Source: Ruminococcus sp. HUN007
Lineage (GTDB): Bacteria; Bacillota; Clostridia; Oscillospirales; Ruminococcaceae
DNA length: 64,000 bases
Assembly: GCF_000712055.1 (NCBI RefSeq)
Contig: NZ_JOOA01000002.1
Coordinates: 3,136,001 to 3,200,000, forward strand
Reading direction: 5' to 3'
Positions 36,380 to 43,628 of the stretch are shown here, in pieces (the first letter of the stretch is position 1; each line of letters opens with the position of its first letter). The notes below the pieces were generated by a model, which had not been told where the DNA came from, did no database searches, and saw only the letters and a program-made list of their open reading frames with translations. The translations under genes were made by a program, and so were the position numbers.

Positions 36380-37603
36380 GGAAACGCTGAATAAGTCGTG
36401 ATATAATAAAATATCCTTGTAATATTGGAATAATATTGAAATGCGAATCGCTATTCGAGCATTTACCTCATTTTTTTATTATTTTTTGCGGAATTAATCC
36501 GCATTAGGGTACACTTACCCCTTGCAAAATTCTGCAGTTCTTCCTGCACGAGAACACATCAGCAAATTTGCTGATGCGAATAGAAAATTGAATCTATTCA
36601 TGTTCTTTTTTATTCCTTTGTATGCTACTTTTGAGTATCCAAATGTATTCTTTACAATGAGGAAAGCATGTTCCACTTTGCATCTTACTGATGACTTATC
36701 ATGCTCCATCTTTTTATCCCAGTTAATACCGTTATAGTCATCTGAGGTTTTTAAACTTGACGGTCTTTTATTGATTTCAAACTTCATGTTTTTATGATGC
36801 TCATCCTGTTTTATGGCATTCTGTGCCGGAACACCAAGATAACCAGAATCGCCGTACATTATTTCATCATCATTGCGAATAAGCTTAGATGCTTCAGTGG
36901 AATCATGCACATTTGCCGCTGTTCCGGTTATTGTATGCACATATCCTGTTCCAGCATCTACTCCAGCATGTACCTTCATTCCATGATACCACTGATTGCC
37001 TTTCTTAGTCTGATGCATTTCAGGATCACGTTCTCCCTTGGCATTCTTTGTTGAACTTGGTGCTGCAATTATTGTTGCGTCAACAATTGTACCACCATGC
37101 ATGATAAGTCCTGCCTTTTCAAGTCGATCATTAACGTCCTTGAAAATAGCGTCGCCGATATTATGTTCTTCAAGAAGATGTCGAAACTTCAGTAATGTTG
37201 TTGCATCCGGAACTTGTTCATGCATAAAATTTATTTTCATGAATTTTCTCATTGCATAGCTATCATAAATAGCATCTTCGACACCTTCATCTGATAGATT
37301 GAACCAATCCTGAAGAAGATACATTCTAAGCATGGTCTCGATACCTTTTACAGGTCTGCCATGATTACCTGACGGATAGTAAGGAGCGATTATCTGAATC
37401 CATGAATCCCATGGAATTATCTCTTCCATTCTATTAAGAAACGCTTCTTTTTTTCCCTGACGCTTTCTAAGGGAATATTCCATATCGCTGAAACTTAACT
37501 GTCCGTTCATATCAAAATACCTCGCATAATATATTTTATTAACTACATTATATCATATATACGACAATTTGTCAATACTAACGTCGATTAAATCAGCGTT
37601 TCC
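36380..37603 (-). mobile_element. IS5-group insertion sequence
   Basis: Element of 1,224 bp with imperfect terminal inverted repeats: left GGAAACGCTGAATAAGTCG, right (reverse complement) GGAAACGCTGATTTAATCG. TTAG duplications flank it and one transposase gene is on the reverse strand. The clean ends and intact transposase suggest recent insertion. Confidence 0.93.
36515..37510 (-). CDS. IS5-family DDE transposase
   Basis: Intact 331-residue DDE transposase. It has the IS5-type N terminus (SYYPSGNHGRP-like PYYPSGNHGRPVKGIETMLRMYLLQDWFNLSD), the first Asp in GGTIVDATIIAAPSSTKN, the second in EIMYGDSGYLG, and the final Glu in VRCKVEHAFLIVKNTFGYSKVAYKG. It catalyses cut-and-paste of the element that splits the second recombinase gene. 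No frameshift. Confidence 0.93.
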   Translation of the reverse strand: MNGQLSFSDMEYSLRKRQGKKEAFLNRMEEIIPWDSWIQIIAPYYPSGNHGRPVKGIETMLRMYLLQDWFNLSDEGVEDAIYDSYAMRKFMKINFMHEQVPDATTLLKFRHLLEEHNIGDAIFKDVNDRLEKAGLIMHGGTIVDATIIAAPSSTKNAKGERDPEMHQTKKGNQWYHGMKVHAGVDAGTGYVHTITGTAANVHDSTEASKLIRNDDEIMYGDSGYLGVPAQNAIKQDEHHKNMKFEINKRPSSLKTSDDYNGINWDKKMEHDKSSVRCKVEHAFLIVKNTFGYSKVAYKGIKKNMNRFNFLFASANLLMCSRAGRTAEFCKG

Positions 37604-38422
37604 TTAGATTCATTATCAAAAGAAGCTGTGACGAAGTGGTGCTCAAAAACACTGCATGAAACAGACAACAACCATTGTTCGCGCGCTTCTTTAGTAAGGC
37701 AATTTTCAAAGTATTTGAATAGCATTGGTATTAAAGCGTGGGTATTGCCTAATAAATATTATCCTAAAGGCAATAAATACATACCGCATATTTATACTCC
37801 TGATGAATTAACACGCTTTTTTTTCAGCAACTGATAAATGCACATACTGCTCTGAAGTTCCATATCGTCATTTAATTATGCCGGTTTTCTTCAGGCTTCT
37901 TCTTTCCAGTGGATTACGATGTTCCGAAGCTCGAATGCTAACTGTTGATGATGTGGATTTGGATCTTGGCATACTTAAAATATCTGATTCAAAGAACCAC
38001 AATGACCGATTAGTACCACTTTCAAAAACAATGCTTATCAGACTTCAAAGGTATTCAGAACAGGTTCATTCTTCAGGTTCACATGAATTCTTTTTTCCAG
38101 GATACAAAGAAAAACCTATGACGTTAGGAAATGTGTACAAGAATTTTAGACGTTTTCTATGGAAGGCTGGAATATCACATACTGGAGACGGTCCAAGAGT
38201 TCATGATTTCCGTCATACGTATTGTGTTTTTAAATTGCGGGAATGGGCTGAACAGGGAAAAGATCTGATGGTATTAATTCCTCTTATGCGAACATATCTC
38301 GGTCATCAGACATTCAATGAAACGGCTTACTATCTCAAATGGACTGCTGATGTATTTCCTGATATCAGACTTAAACTTGAAAGATATTGTGAAGGTATCA
38401 TACCTGAAATGGAGGAATTTCA

Positions 38423-39433
38423 ATGACTCCAACAGATTTCTCTAAACATCTTACCGATTTCTTCTCGAATTACCTTCCACTGCAGAAAAATGTCAGCAAA
38501 AACACGATAAAGGCTTACAGAGACACTTTTAAACTTCTCTTATACTTTTGCGAAAGCGAAGAAAAAATCAAACCTGAAAAACTTTCCATGCATCATTTAT
38601 CATCGGATCTCATAGAGCGATTTTTGCTATGGTTGGAAACAGAAAGAAATTGTTCTGTTTCTACAAGAAATCTAAGATTAGCTGCTCTTCATGCTTTTTT
38701 CAGATATGCTCAGTCTGAGTCACCGGAGTCGTTATTTCATTACCAGAAAGTTATTGCTATTCCTGTGAAGAAAAAGAAACAATCTATTGTTGAACACCTT
38801 TCTCCTGAAGCGGTTAGATTACTTTTGGAACAACCGGACAGAACAACTACACAAGGAAGACGAGATCTGGCTTTACTCAGTCTTTTGTATGACAGCGGCG
38901 CAAGAGTGCAGGAACTTATTGATCTTTCTGTCTCCGATTTTGTTGCCGGTTCTAATCCCATACTTATACTAACAGGAAAAGGAAACAAAATCCGGCGTGT
39001 ACCGATAATGAACAATACAGCAGTTCTGGTTCAAAAGTATATATCTGAAAACAAGCTTGATTTACCTCATAAATGCAATTATCCTCTTTTCACAAACAAA
39101 CAGCATAGTAAACTTACAAAAGAAGGCGTTGCATATATTCTCAATAAATATGCAGTAATGGCTCGAGAAAAGACTGATAAAATACCGGTTAAAGTTAAAT
39201 GTCATATGCTCCGCCATTCAAAAGCTGTTCACCTTTTACAGGCTGGCGTAAACTTGATTTATATCCGCGATTTTTTAGGCCATAGTGACATTAAAACTAC
39301 TGAAATTTATGCAAGAGCAGATTCCGAACTCAAAAGAAAAGCTCTGGAAAATGCTTATCCCGATTTGGTAGATACTAATTTACCAGACTGGAATGAAAAT
39401 ACTGATCTTATGAACTGGCTTTCAAAACTGTGA
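38423..39433 (+). CDS. ritC: tyrosine recombinase 3 of the RIT element
   Basis: Protein of 336 residues, XerC/D-like. The core-binding domain (KNTIKAYRDTFKLLLYF) is followed by the catalytic domain with Arg in DSGARVQELIDLSV, HMLRHSKAVHLL, FLGHSDIKTTEIYARAD including the Tyr nucleophile. It begins at ATG 38423, overlapping the stop of the second recombinase by four bases, and is intact. It acts with the other two in moving the element. Confidence 0.92.
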   Translation: MTPTDFSKHLTDFFSNYLPLQKNVSKNTIKAYRDTFKLLLYFCESEEKIKPEKLSMHHLSSDLIERFLLWLETERNCSVSTRNLRLAALHAFFRYAQSESPESLFHYQKVIAIPVKKKKQSIVEHLSPEAVRLLLEQPDRTTTQGRRDLALLSLLYDSGARVQELIDLSVSDFVAGSNPILILTGKGNKIRRVPIMNNTAVLVQKYISENKLDLPHKCNYPLFTNKQHSKLTKEGVAYILNKYAVMAREKTDKIPVKVKCHMLRHSKAVHLLQAGVNLIYIRDFLGHSDIKTTEIYARADSELKRKALENAYPDLVDTNLPDWNENTDLMNWLSKL

Positions 39434-39446
39434 TTTAAACAGAAGA

Positions 39447-39527
39447 TTATGCAAAGCAACATTCCCATGAATCACGATTTTATTGGTTTTATGCGAATTA
39501 CTTTGAATAATATTTTTCTTTGCATAA
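39447..39527. repeat. right RIT end: inverted pair of 10-bp sites
   Basis: TTATGCAAAG (39447-39456) and CTTTGCATAA (39518-39527) face each other over 61 bases. This mirrors the left end almost base for base in spacing. Confidence 0.78.
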
Positions 39528-40215
39528 GGTGGACCGCTCAGCCCGTTACTGAGCAACATAATGCTGAATGAACTCGATAAAGAACTGACGCGAAGAGGAC
39601 ATAAATTCGTAAGATATGCGGACGACTGCATGATATTCTGCAAAAGCGAAAGAAGTGCAGAAAGAACGTTGGAAAATATCATTCCATATATCGAAGAAAA
39701 GTTGTTTCTCAAAGTGAACAGACAGAAAACAGTTACAGCGCATATCAGTAAAGTCAAATATCTTGGATATGGTTTCTACATATACAAAGAGGAATGCAGA
39801 TTCAAGGTACACAAGAAATCAGTAGCCAAGTTCAAGAACAAAATTCGAGAGCTAACCAAACGCAACAACGGGTGGTCAAATCAGTTAAGAATTAAGAAAT
39901 TTAATGAAGCCATGAGAGGATGGATAAACTACTTCAAAATGGCGGATATGAAGAATCTTATGATAGAAACTGACAAATGGGCAAGAAGAAAGATACGTGC
40001 AGTTTACTGGAAACAGTGGAAGAGAATCAAAACAAGATACAAAATGATCTCAAAGTATGGTATTCCAAAATGGGAAGTACATCAAATGGCTTGTTGCCGT
40101 AAAGGCATATGGCGTGCATCACTGATGCTCAACTCTGTACTCACAGTAAAAGAAATAGCCAACCTTGGATATATATCCTTAGCCGGCTATTTTATGAATG
40201 TTTGTGTAAACTAAA

Positions 40216-40250
40216 GAACCGCCGTATACGGAACCGTACGTACGGTGGTG
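40216..40250 (+). ncRNA. group II intron domain V
   Basis: ACCGCCGTA (40218-40226) pairs with TACGGTGGT (40241-40249), with an inner stem around GGAACC. It is followed by domain VI ending at 40292. This is the catalytic core hairpin of the intron RNA. Confidence 0.85.
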
Positions 40251-40316
40251 TGAGAGGACGGCTAATCAAATAATGGCAGCCTCCTACTCGATTCAGATAC
40301 GTTTTATGAAGAAATA

Positions 40317-40345
40317 TCGACATATGGCCGTGGATGTGCTATAAT
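40317..40345 (+). promoter_or_regulatory. promoter of the DUF1703 gene
   Basis: TCGACA (40317-40322), 17-base spacer, TATAAT (40340-40345), just behind the 3' end of the group II intron. The intron therefore entered between a terminator repeat and this promoter. Confidence 0.75.
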
Positions 40346-40381
40346 AATTGATGAGAAGTAACCTGATAAAGGAGGAAAGAC

Positions 40382-42058
40382 ATGGGAACATATTTGAATC
40401 CTGGAAAACAAAGTTATGAAATAGCAGTTAACTCAGAAATATTTGTGGATAAAACAGAAATGATACAGTATCTGAATTCTGTAGTAAATACCCAGCAGCG
40501 ATTTTTAAGTGTATCCCGTCCGCGGAGATTCGGCAAAACGATGGCCGCTGATATGATCAGCGCATATTACTGCCGTGAAGCGGACAGCAGGGAACTGTTT
40601 TCAAAAAGAAAGATTGCAGAAACAACGCCGGTAAAAACAGTCAGCGGTGAAATACCATGGGACGGTTACCTCGGAAAGTTCGATGTGATCAGACTGGTAA
40701 TGACCGACTTCATGGACGATTGTGATTCAGTACAGGATATGCTGAATTATTTGACTGAAGAAGTTGTTGAAGAACTGAGAGATGCTTTCCCTGATGTAAA
40801 TTTCGAATCCAGGATAACTCTGCGTAATGTTCTGAATAAAATATACGGAAAAACCGGACGTCAGTTTGTAATCGTGATTGATGAATGGGATGCGGTTTTT
40901 CGCACCTGGAAGAAAGACACCGAAGGTCAGAAGAAGTATCTTGATTATCTTCGCAATCTGCTCAAGGACAGGCCGTATATCGCACTTGCATATATGACAG
41001 GAATACTTCCGATAAAGAAGTATGGAAGACATTCAGCACTTAACATGTTTGATGAGTATTCCATGATGAATCCGATGCAACTGGCACCATATACAGGTTT
41101 CATCACTGAAGAGACTCTGGAATTAACAAGACGGTACGGAAGAGATTTTGTAAGCATAAAAGACTGGTATGACGGCTATAATGTCAGCGATATTGTTCCG
41201 CCGGATCCGGATCACAGCAGCCAGAAAGAAACAGGAAAAGCACCTGAAGCAAAACGTTATGATCTATACTGCCCGCTTTCAGTCGTAAACGCAGTCAGAA
41301 CCGGGAAAATTCAAAACTACTGGAACAAAACTGAAACTTATGAAGCTCTTGCGGAGTATATCCGTATGGATTATGACGGATTAAAAGAATCAGTTGCTCT
41401 GCTTATGAATGGTGGGAAGCTTCATGTTGATACGTCCGGCTATCAGAATGATATGACCACTTTTACATGCAGAGATGATGTATTATCACTTCTTGTTCAT
41501 CTTGGATATTTAGGTTACGATGATGAAACGAGTGAAGTGTTTATTCCGAACAAAGAGATACTTGATGAGTTCAGAACATCTACGAGATCCAGCGAATGGA
41601 TCGATACTTTTGAATCATTCCGTATCTCACAGGAACTGCTGAAAGCCACCTGGAATAAAGATTCGGAAAAAGTGGCTGAACTTATTGAGAAAGCACATAA
41701 CAAGGCGGATAACAAAACTTATAATGATGAAGCTGCTCTCAGCTATGCGATAAGATTTGCATATTATGCGGCGCAGAAGTACTACACAATTCTGCCGGAA
41801 GCTGATACAGGAAAGGGCTATGCAGATCTCATTCTGTTACCTTCATCTGAGTATTCAGATAAACCAGCACTTGTAATAGAGCTAAAATACAATAAGGATG
41901 CAGACGGTGCCGTGAAACAGATAAAACGAAAAGATTATCCTGACAGACTGGAGCATTACAAAGGGAATATTCTGCTGGTAGGAATAAATTACGATAAAGA
42001 GATTCCGGCGTCAGATCCTAACTACAAACATCACAGCTGCATTATTGCAGACGCATAA
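40382..42058 (+). CDS. AAA-ATPase-like protein with C-terminal PD-(D/E)XK nuclease fold (DUF1703 family)
   Basis: Cytosolic 558-residue protein. The N terminus has the family opening YEIAVNSEIFVDKTEMIQYL and Walker A-like SRPRRFGKTMAADMI. VIVIDEWDAVF is the Walker B. The C terminus has YADLILLP ... ALVIELKYNKDADGA, the D...ExK motif of PD-(D/E)XK nucleases. Such genes occur in many copies in Clostridia and Bacteroidetes; their biological role is not established. ATG 40382 follows AAAGGAGGAAAG. A single gene closed by repeat B5. Confidence 0.88.
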   Translation: MGTYLNPGKQSYEIAVNSEIFVDKTEMIQYLNSVVNTQQRFLSVSRPRRFGKTMAADMISAYYCREADSRELFSKRKIAETTPVKTVSGEIPWDGYLGKFDVIRLVMTDFMDDCDSVQDMLNYLTEEVVEELRDAFPDVNFESRITLRNVLNKIYGKTGRQFVIVIDEWDAVFRTWKKDTEGQKKYLDYLRNLLKDRPYIALAYMTGILPIKKYGRHSALNMFDEYSMMNPMQLAPYTGFITEETLELTRRYGRDFVSIKDWYDGYNVSDIVPPDPDHSSQKETGKAPEAKRYDLYCPLSVVNAVRTGKIQNYWNKTETYEALAEYIRMDYDGLKESVALLMNGGKLHVDTSGYQNDMTTFTCRDDVLSLLVHLGYLGYDDETSEVFIPNKEILDEFRTSTRSSEWIDTFESFRISQELLKATWNKDSEKVAELIEKAHNKADNKTYNDEAALSYAIRFAYYAAQKYYTILPEADTGKGYADLILLPSSEYSDKPALVIELKYNKDADGAVKQIKRKDYPDRLEHYKGNILLVGINYDKEIPASDPNYKHHSCIIADA

Positions 42059-42065
42059 GAATAAT

Positions 42066-42122
42066 CGGTATGCCTTCGGCATGCTATAGAAAAACCGGAC
42101 ACCTTAGCAGGCGTCCGGTTTA
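42066..42122. repeat. family B double-hairpin repeat, copy B5
   Basis: GGTATGCCTTCGGCATGC, CTATAGAAA, AACCGGACACC...GGCGTCCGGTTT. Confidence 0.9.
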
Positions 42123-42228
42123 GTAGTTACAGGCAGAAATACCAGTATATTGATTTTATTATGAATTTGTTGTATAATAAAATTGATAATAACTGAAACT
42201 ATTCTTTTTGGAAAGGCAGGAGAAAGAT

Positions 42229-42483
42229 ATGAGTCAGGTTATGATAAGTGTCCCTAATGAGGTTCTTTTTGATACTCGTATGAATACAGATGAAGCTGCA
42301 TCGTTTGCAAGAAAAATGGTTGCTCTCGGGTATTACACACAAAACAAGATATCAATTGGCTATTGTGCTGAAATAGCAGGAATGACAGAGGAAGAGTTTA
42401 TATTGTTTCTCGGTCAGAACAAAGTCGATATTTATACCTTTGACAGCGATGAAGAACTATTAAAGGATGTTCAGAATGCGTAA
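42229..42483 (+). CDS. UPF0175 family antitoxin-like protein
   Basis: Protein of 84 residues. MSQVMISVPNEVLF followed by SFARKMVALGYYTQNKISIGYCAEIAGMTEEEFILFLG is typical of UPF0175, small DNA-binding proteins usually paired with a PIN-domain (DUF3368) toxin. ATG 42229 is used with AAAGGCAGGAG ahead. Its stop overlaps a start codon that opens the expected toxin frame, but that frame runs into repeat B6 after about nine codons. The protein is intact but has lost its partner. Confidence 0.85.
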   Translation: MSQVMISVPNEVLFDTRMNTDEAASFARKMVALGYYTQNKISIGYCAEIAGMTEEEFILFLGQNKVDIYTFDSDEELLKDVQNA

Positions 42484-42506
42484 GATTATTGCTGATCAAT
42501 TATTCG
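42476..42506 (+). pseudogene. beheaded PIN-domain (DUF3368-like) toxin start
   Basis: ATG 42476 overlaps the UPF0175 stop and reads MRKIIADQLF. This is the usual opening of DUF3368 PIN toxins (MRK-IAD, where the Asp is the first catalytic acid), and then repeat B6 begins. The rest of the gene is absent. The identification rests on seven residues and on context. Confidence 0.6.
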
Positions 42507-42563
42507 GTATGCCTTCGGCATGCTATAGAAAAACCGGGAGCATCCTTCGGACGCTTCCGGTTT
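42504..42563. repeat. family B double-hairpin repeat, copy B6
   Basis: GGTATGCCTTCGGCATGC, CTATAGAAA, AACCGGGAGCATCC with GGACGCTTCCGGTT. It sits inside what should be a toxin gene and ends the convergent toxin operon on the other side. Confidence 0.9.
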
Positions 42564-42567
42564 AATT

Positions 42568-42903
42568 CTAATTATGATTCATTTCATTTTTTAACAATCG
42601 TGTGTAGTTAGTTCTTCCGTCAACAATGTGGTAAATGTAAATCGTATTACCGATAATGCGGTAAATGCAAAGATACATTCCGCTTATAAGACGACGGTAA
42701 TGATTTGGAATCAGAATGAGTTCATCACATTCCTTCCCCAAGTACGGATGATATGCAAGTTTTTCGATGTCATCAAGTAACTTGTCGGTTATTTTTTTAG
42801 CTGAAGCAGGACCGACAAGGTTTAGATGTTTTTCAGATATATTTTCGATTTCAGCCCATACTTCAGGTCGTATGTTGATAGTGTACTTATCAGAGTCCGG
42901 CAT
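42568..42903 (-). CDS. RelE/ParE-family toxin
   Basis: Protein of 111 residues with the ParE/RelE fold pattern: INIRPEVWAEIENI, a helical hairpin (LLDDIEKLAYHPYLGKECDEL), then PNHYRRLISGMYLCIYRIIGNTIYIYHIVDGRTNYTRLL. Toxins of this family cleave ribosome-bound mRNA or inhibit gyrase. The start overlaps the antitoxin gene by 14 bases, the normal layout with antitoxin first. Residues LISG...YRI...HIVDGRTNY are well kept, so it looks active. Confidence 0.88.
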   Translation of the reverse strand: MPDSDKYTINIRPEVWAEIENISEKHLNLVGPASAKKITDKLLDDIEKLAYHPYLGKECDELILIPNHYRRLISGMYLCIYRIIGNTIYIYHIVDGRTNYTRLLKNEMNHN

Positions 42904-43162
42904 TCTTGTATTTCTCCATTAATTTATTTCGAATTTCTTCAATAGAGTATCCAGGAGTACCGGCAAGTCGGCCTTCCTCAACTAAATCAAGATGTGCCTT
43001 TAAACGAATCATTTCGTCACGGCGCTCAAGTGCCTCAATGCTTAATACAGCAAGATCACCTTCACCATTTCTGGTGATATATATAGGCTCATCGCTGGCA
43101 TGTGCCATTTCAGAAATTCTGGCATAGTCATTTCTGAGTGTAGTAGATGAAGTGATAGTCAT
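42890..43162 (-). CDS. Phd/YefM-family antitoxin
   Basis: Protein of 90 residues. The N-terminal DNA-binding part (MTITSSTTLRNDYARISEMAHASDEPIYITRNGEGDLAVLSIEALE) is the Phd/YefM fold. The C-terminal tail (HLDLVEEGRLAGTPGYSIEEIRNKLMEKYKNA) would neutralise the toxin. The tail is nearly the same as that of the HigA-like protein at 24916-25371. GGAGG precedes ATG 43162. It is co-transcribed with the toxin and probably represses the operon through the two dyads upstream. Confidence 0.9.
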   Translation of the reverse strand: MTITSSTTLRNDYARISEMAHASDEPIYITRNGEGDLAVLSIEALERRDEMIRLKAHLDLVEEGRLAGTPGYSIEEIRNKLMEKYKNAGL

Positions 43163-43182
43163 AATGATCCCTCCTAATATAG

Positions 43183-43223
43183 TATTCTACAGATATTATA
43201 CAATAATTTCTGCAGAATTTCAA
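43183..43223 (-). promoter_or_regulatory. promoter with two operator sites of the toxin-antitoxin operon
   Basis: Reverse strand TTGAAA (43223-43218), 17-base spacer, TATAAT (43200-43195). The palindrome TTCTGCAGAA (43208-43217) lies in the spacer, and the related TATTCTACAGATA (43183-43195) sits about two helical turns away. Together they fit two antitoxin-binding sites. Confidence 0.78.
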
Positions 43224-43289
43224 GTCTAACTGAGAATCAAGATGAAAATTCGCCTTAACTGGAAAACTTTGTGAAGTGGTAGCTTAATA

Positions 43290-43346
43290 ATCGGCATGCT
43301 ATAGAAAAACCGGTTCGTATGAGAAAAATCATACGAACCGGTTTTT
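43290..43346. repeat. family B repeat, copy B7 with 5' half lost and new stem sequence
   Basis: CGGCATGCTATAGAAA (half of hairpin 1 and the spacer), then AACCGGTTCGTAT paired with ATACGAACCGGTT and T6. The outer AACCGG is kept while the inner stem differs but still pairs fully. The stretch 43347-43535 holds nothing recognisable. Confidence 0.85.
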
Positions 43347-43535
43347 TCTGAATTTTTAAAGATACTCACATTCACAAAAAATGTTGTATATTTCTGAATG
43401 CAATTAAATAAAAAAGCAGTATTGTTTCTTATAAAACATCTCCTGACAGCAGATTGTTGTGTAATAGTCATAAAATTCACATAAATATATGGTATTATTA
43501 TCTACCTTCTATTCACTGATTTCCCCTTTTAAAAC

Positions 43536-43564
43536 TTGACATTGTGATATGATTGTGATAAAAT
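43536..43564 (+). promoter_or_regulatory. promoter of the exopolysaccharide locus
   Basis: TTGACA (43536-43541), 17-base spacer, TAAAAT (43559-43564). It shows that the aminotransferase gene must start downstream, at 43629. Confidence 0.85.
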
Positions 43565-43628
43565 GAATTCATGTGTATTGAAGTATTATTTTAATTTTGT
43601 ATTATTAAATAAAACAGGTGATAAGAAA

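Larger units (their letters stand above)
36232..38426 (+). pseudogene. ritB: tyrosine recombinase 2 of the RIT element, interrupted by an IS and a frameshift
   Basis: The frame starts at TTG 36232 (GAGGAGG eight bases ahead), eight bases before the end of the first gene. It runs to 36379, where an IS5-type element sits. Removing the IS and one TTAG restores SSEYDDLDSLSKEAVTKW. A second break is a T8 run (37817-37824); with seven T the frame reads TRFFSATDKCTYCSEVPYRH. The rest has RCSEARMLTVDDVD, HDFRHTY, GHQTFNETAYYLKW with the Tyr nucleophile. Reconstructed length is about 322 residues. It ends on ATGA shared with the third gene. Confidence 0.9.
34840..39527 (+). mobile_element. recombinase-in-trio (RIT) element
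   Basis: Three overlapping tyrosine-recombinase genes in one direction are bounded by TTATGCAAAG and its inverse CTTTGCATAA, with GGTGGA on both outer sides (34834-34839, 39528-39533). This fits the RIT elements known from other bacteria. The longest terminal inverted repeat, counting the flanking CCACC, is CCACCTTATGCAAAGAAA (34861-34878 with 39515-39532). About 3.5 kb without the IS inside it. It has one intact first and third gene and a broken second gene, so it is probably immobile now. Confidence 0.85.
34108..40214 (+). pseudogene. ltrA: group II intron reverse transcriptase/maturase, split by the RIT element
   Basis: Two halves, 34108-34839 (244 codons) and 39534-40214 (226 codons), join exactly in frame to a 470-residue RT/maturase if one copy of GGTGGA is removed. 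The first half has the RT fingers (SNKGAGGIDGM, RKLGIPTVVDRVVQQAI, FGFRPRR, VIDMDLEKFFDTV) and ends at GVPQGG. The second starts PLSPLLSN and carries the catalytic YADD and the maturase region (KFNEAMRGWINYFK). No HNH endonuclease domain follows. The split lies in the conserved PQGG-PLSP motif. The gene is inactive unless the insert excises. ATG 34108 follows AGGAGGTG. Confidence 0.92.
33707..40292 (+). mobile_element. group II intron interrupted by a RIT element
   Basis: Self-splicing retroelement. The 5' end is GTGCGC (33707). Non-coding RNA domains run to about 34090, followed by a reverse transcriptase frame in domain IV. Domain V is at 40216-40250, and domain VI ends CCTCCTACTCGAT at 40292 (terminal AT fits the AY rule). 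The 5' exon TTCATT can pair with AATGAG (33868-33873) as IBS1/EBS1 with one G-U. Without the insertion it would be about 1.9 kb. The encoded RT has no endonuclease domain, and the intron sits just after a terminator hairpin, as class C introns do; the class was not proved. Confidence 0.88.

Noticed and set aside
40293..40363. Open frame DSDTFYEEISTYGRGCAIII behind the intron as the 3' exon of an interrupted gene
   Set aside because: A good promoter lies within it and the 5' flank of the intron is a terminator repeat, not coding sequence.
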